Source of the DNA: JARFQW01 sp963842955 | GTDB taxonomy: Bacteria; Pseudomonadota; Gammaproteobacteria; Steroidobacterales; XN24 | DNA: 64,000 nt | Reading direction: 5' to 3' | Assembly (NCBI GenBank): GCA_963842955.1 | Contig: CAWJIJ010000009.1 | Span: forward strand, 763,093 to 827,092 | Shown here: piece by piece, positions 63,920 to 64,000 of the stretch | How the letters are laid out: every line of letters begins with the position of its first letter | Numbering within the stretch: the first letter of the stretch is position 1 | The notes under the pieces: generated by a model | Databases searched by the model: none | Told to the model about the DNA's origin: nothing | What the model saw: only the letters and a program-made list of their open reading frames with translations | Made by a program: the position numbers and the translations under genes

Positions 63920-64000
63920 GCCCGGGTGGCGGAACTGGTAGACGCAGCGGACTTAAAATCCGCTTCCCTGTAAGGGAGTGTGGGTTCGATTCCCGCCCCG
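63920..64000 (+). tRNA. leuZ: tRNA-Leu (TAA), 3' end outside window
   Basis: The gene begins GCCCGGGTGGCGGAA and has the long variable arm of leucine tRNAs; the anticodon TAA is at 63954-63956 in the loop CTTAAAA. The window ends in the acceptor stem. It follows tRNA-Cys by 215 bases. Confidence 0.95.

Overview
This is a high-GC gammaproteobacterial chromosome segment. The supporting evidence is the Na+-NQR operon with nqrM, the purB-roxA-...-nudJ-mnmA block, the ribosomal oxygenase RoxA, RluE close to icd, and the uvrC-pgsA-tRNA-Gly order known from Escherichia coli. The class II DAHP synthase, wax-ester synthase and lysine/saccharopine genes point away from Enterobacterales, perhaps to a Xanthomonadales- or Chromatiales-like lineage; that placement is inference. 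No plasmid, phage, transposase, integrase or CRISPR signature was found, and all gene content looks chromosomal.

Layout. 1-7.7 kb: end of an SDR gene, then nqrABCDEF, nqrM, a CBS-domain gene and an unrecognised helical protein. 7.7-13.4 kb: ppk1, a possible small RNA locus with an orphan terminator, a NERD-domain protein, an M20 peptidase and TatD. 13.6-20.4 kb: a secreted TPR-like protein, a wax ester/TAG synthase with a histone-H1-like tail divergent from fadH, a YgjP-type peptidase and a patatin. 20.5-29.5 kb (minus strand): cobB sirtuin, acnA, mnmA, nudJ, a PLD-like protein, GNAT, roxA, purB. 29.7-37.4 kb (plus): fumC, a NUDIX hydrolase, mazG, hrpA and a DegV protein in a tightly packed run. 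37.4-46.2 kb: slipin/NfeD pair, small asparaginase-like protein, metallo-beta-lactamase-fold enzyme, lysine-catabolism pair, DAHP synthase, rluE. 46.6-54.2 kb: aceB, aceA, icd, a family 5 uracil-DNA glycosylase, uvrC, pgsA. 54.2-64 kb: tRNA-Gly with its own promoter and terminator, a 9.3-kb stretch of accessory and decayed genes, then tRNA-Cys and tRNA-Leu.

Metabolically the window is rich in acetate and lipid carbon handling: wax-ester/TAG storage and FadH for fatty acids, the glyoxylate shunt (aceB, aceA) beside its competitor icd, and acnA and fumC of the TCA cycle. Respiration is Na+-coupled. The sirtuin directly behind aconitase suggests acyl-lysine control of central metabolism (inference).

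A major caveat for the reader: at least sixteen genes carry single-base frameshifts, nearly all +1 insertions, clustered at 2-13 kb, 38 kb and 54-62 kb. Removing one base at each site restores proteins of normal family length, so most are probably sequence errors. They are annotated here as one gene each with the estimated indel position. The asparaginase and GMC-oxidoreductase remnants at 54.8-60.4 kb also lack large conserved parts, and look like true decay.
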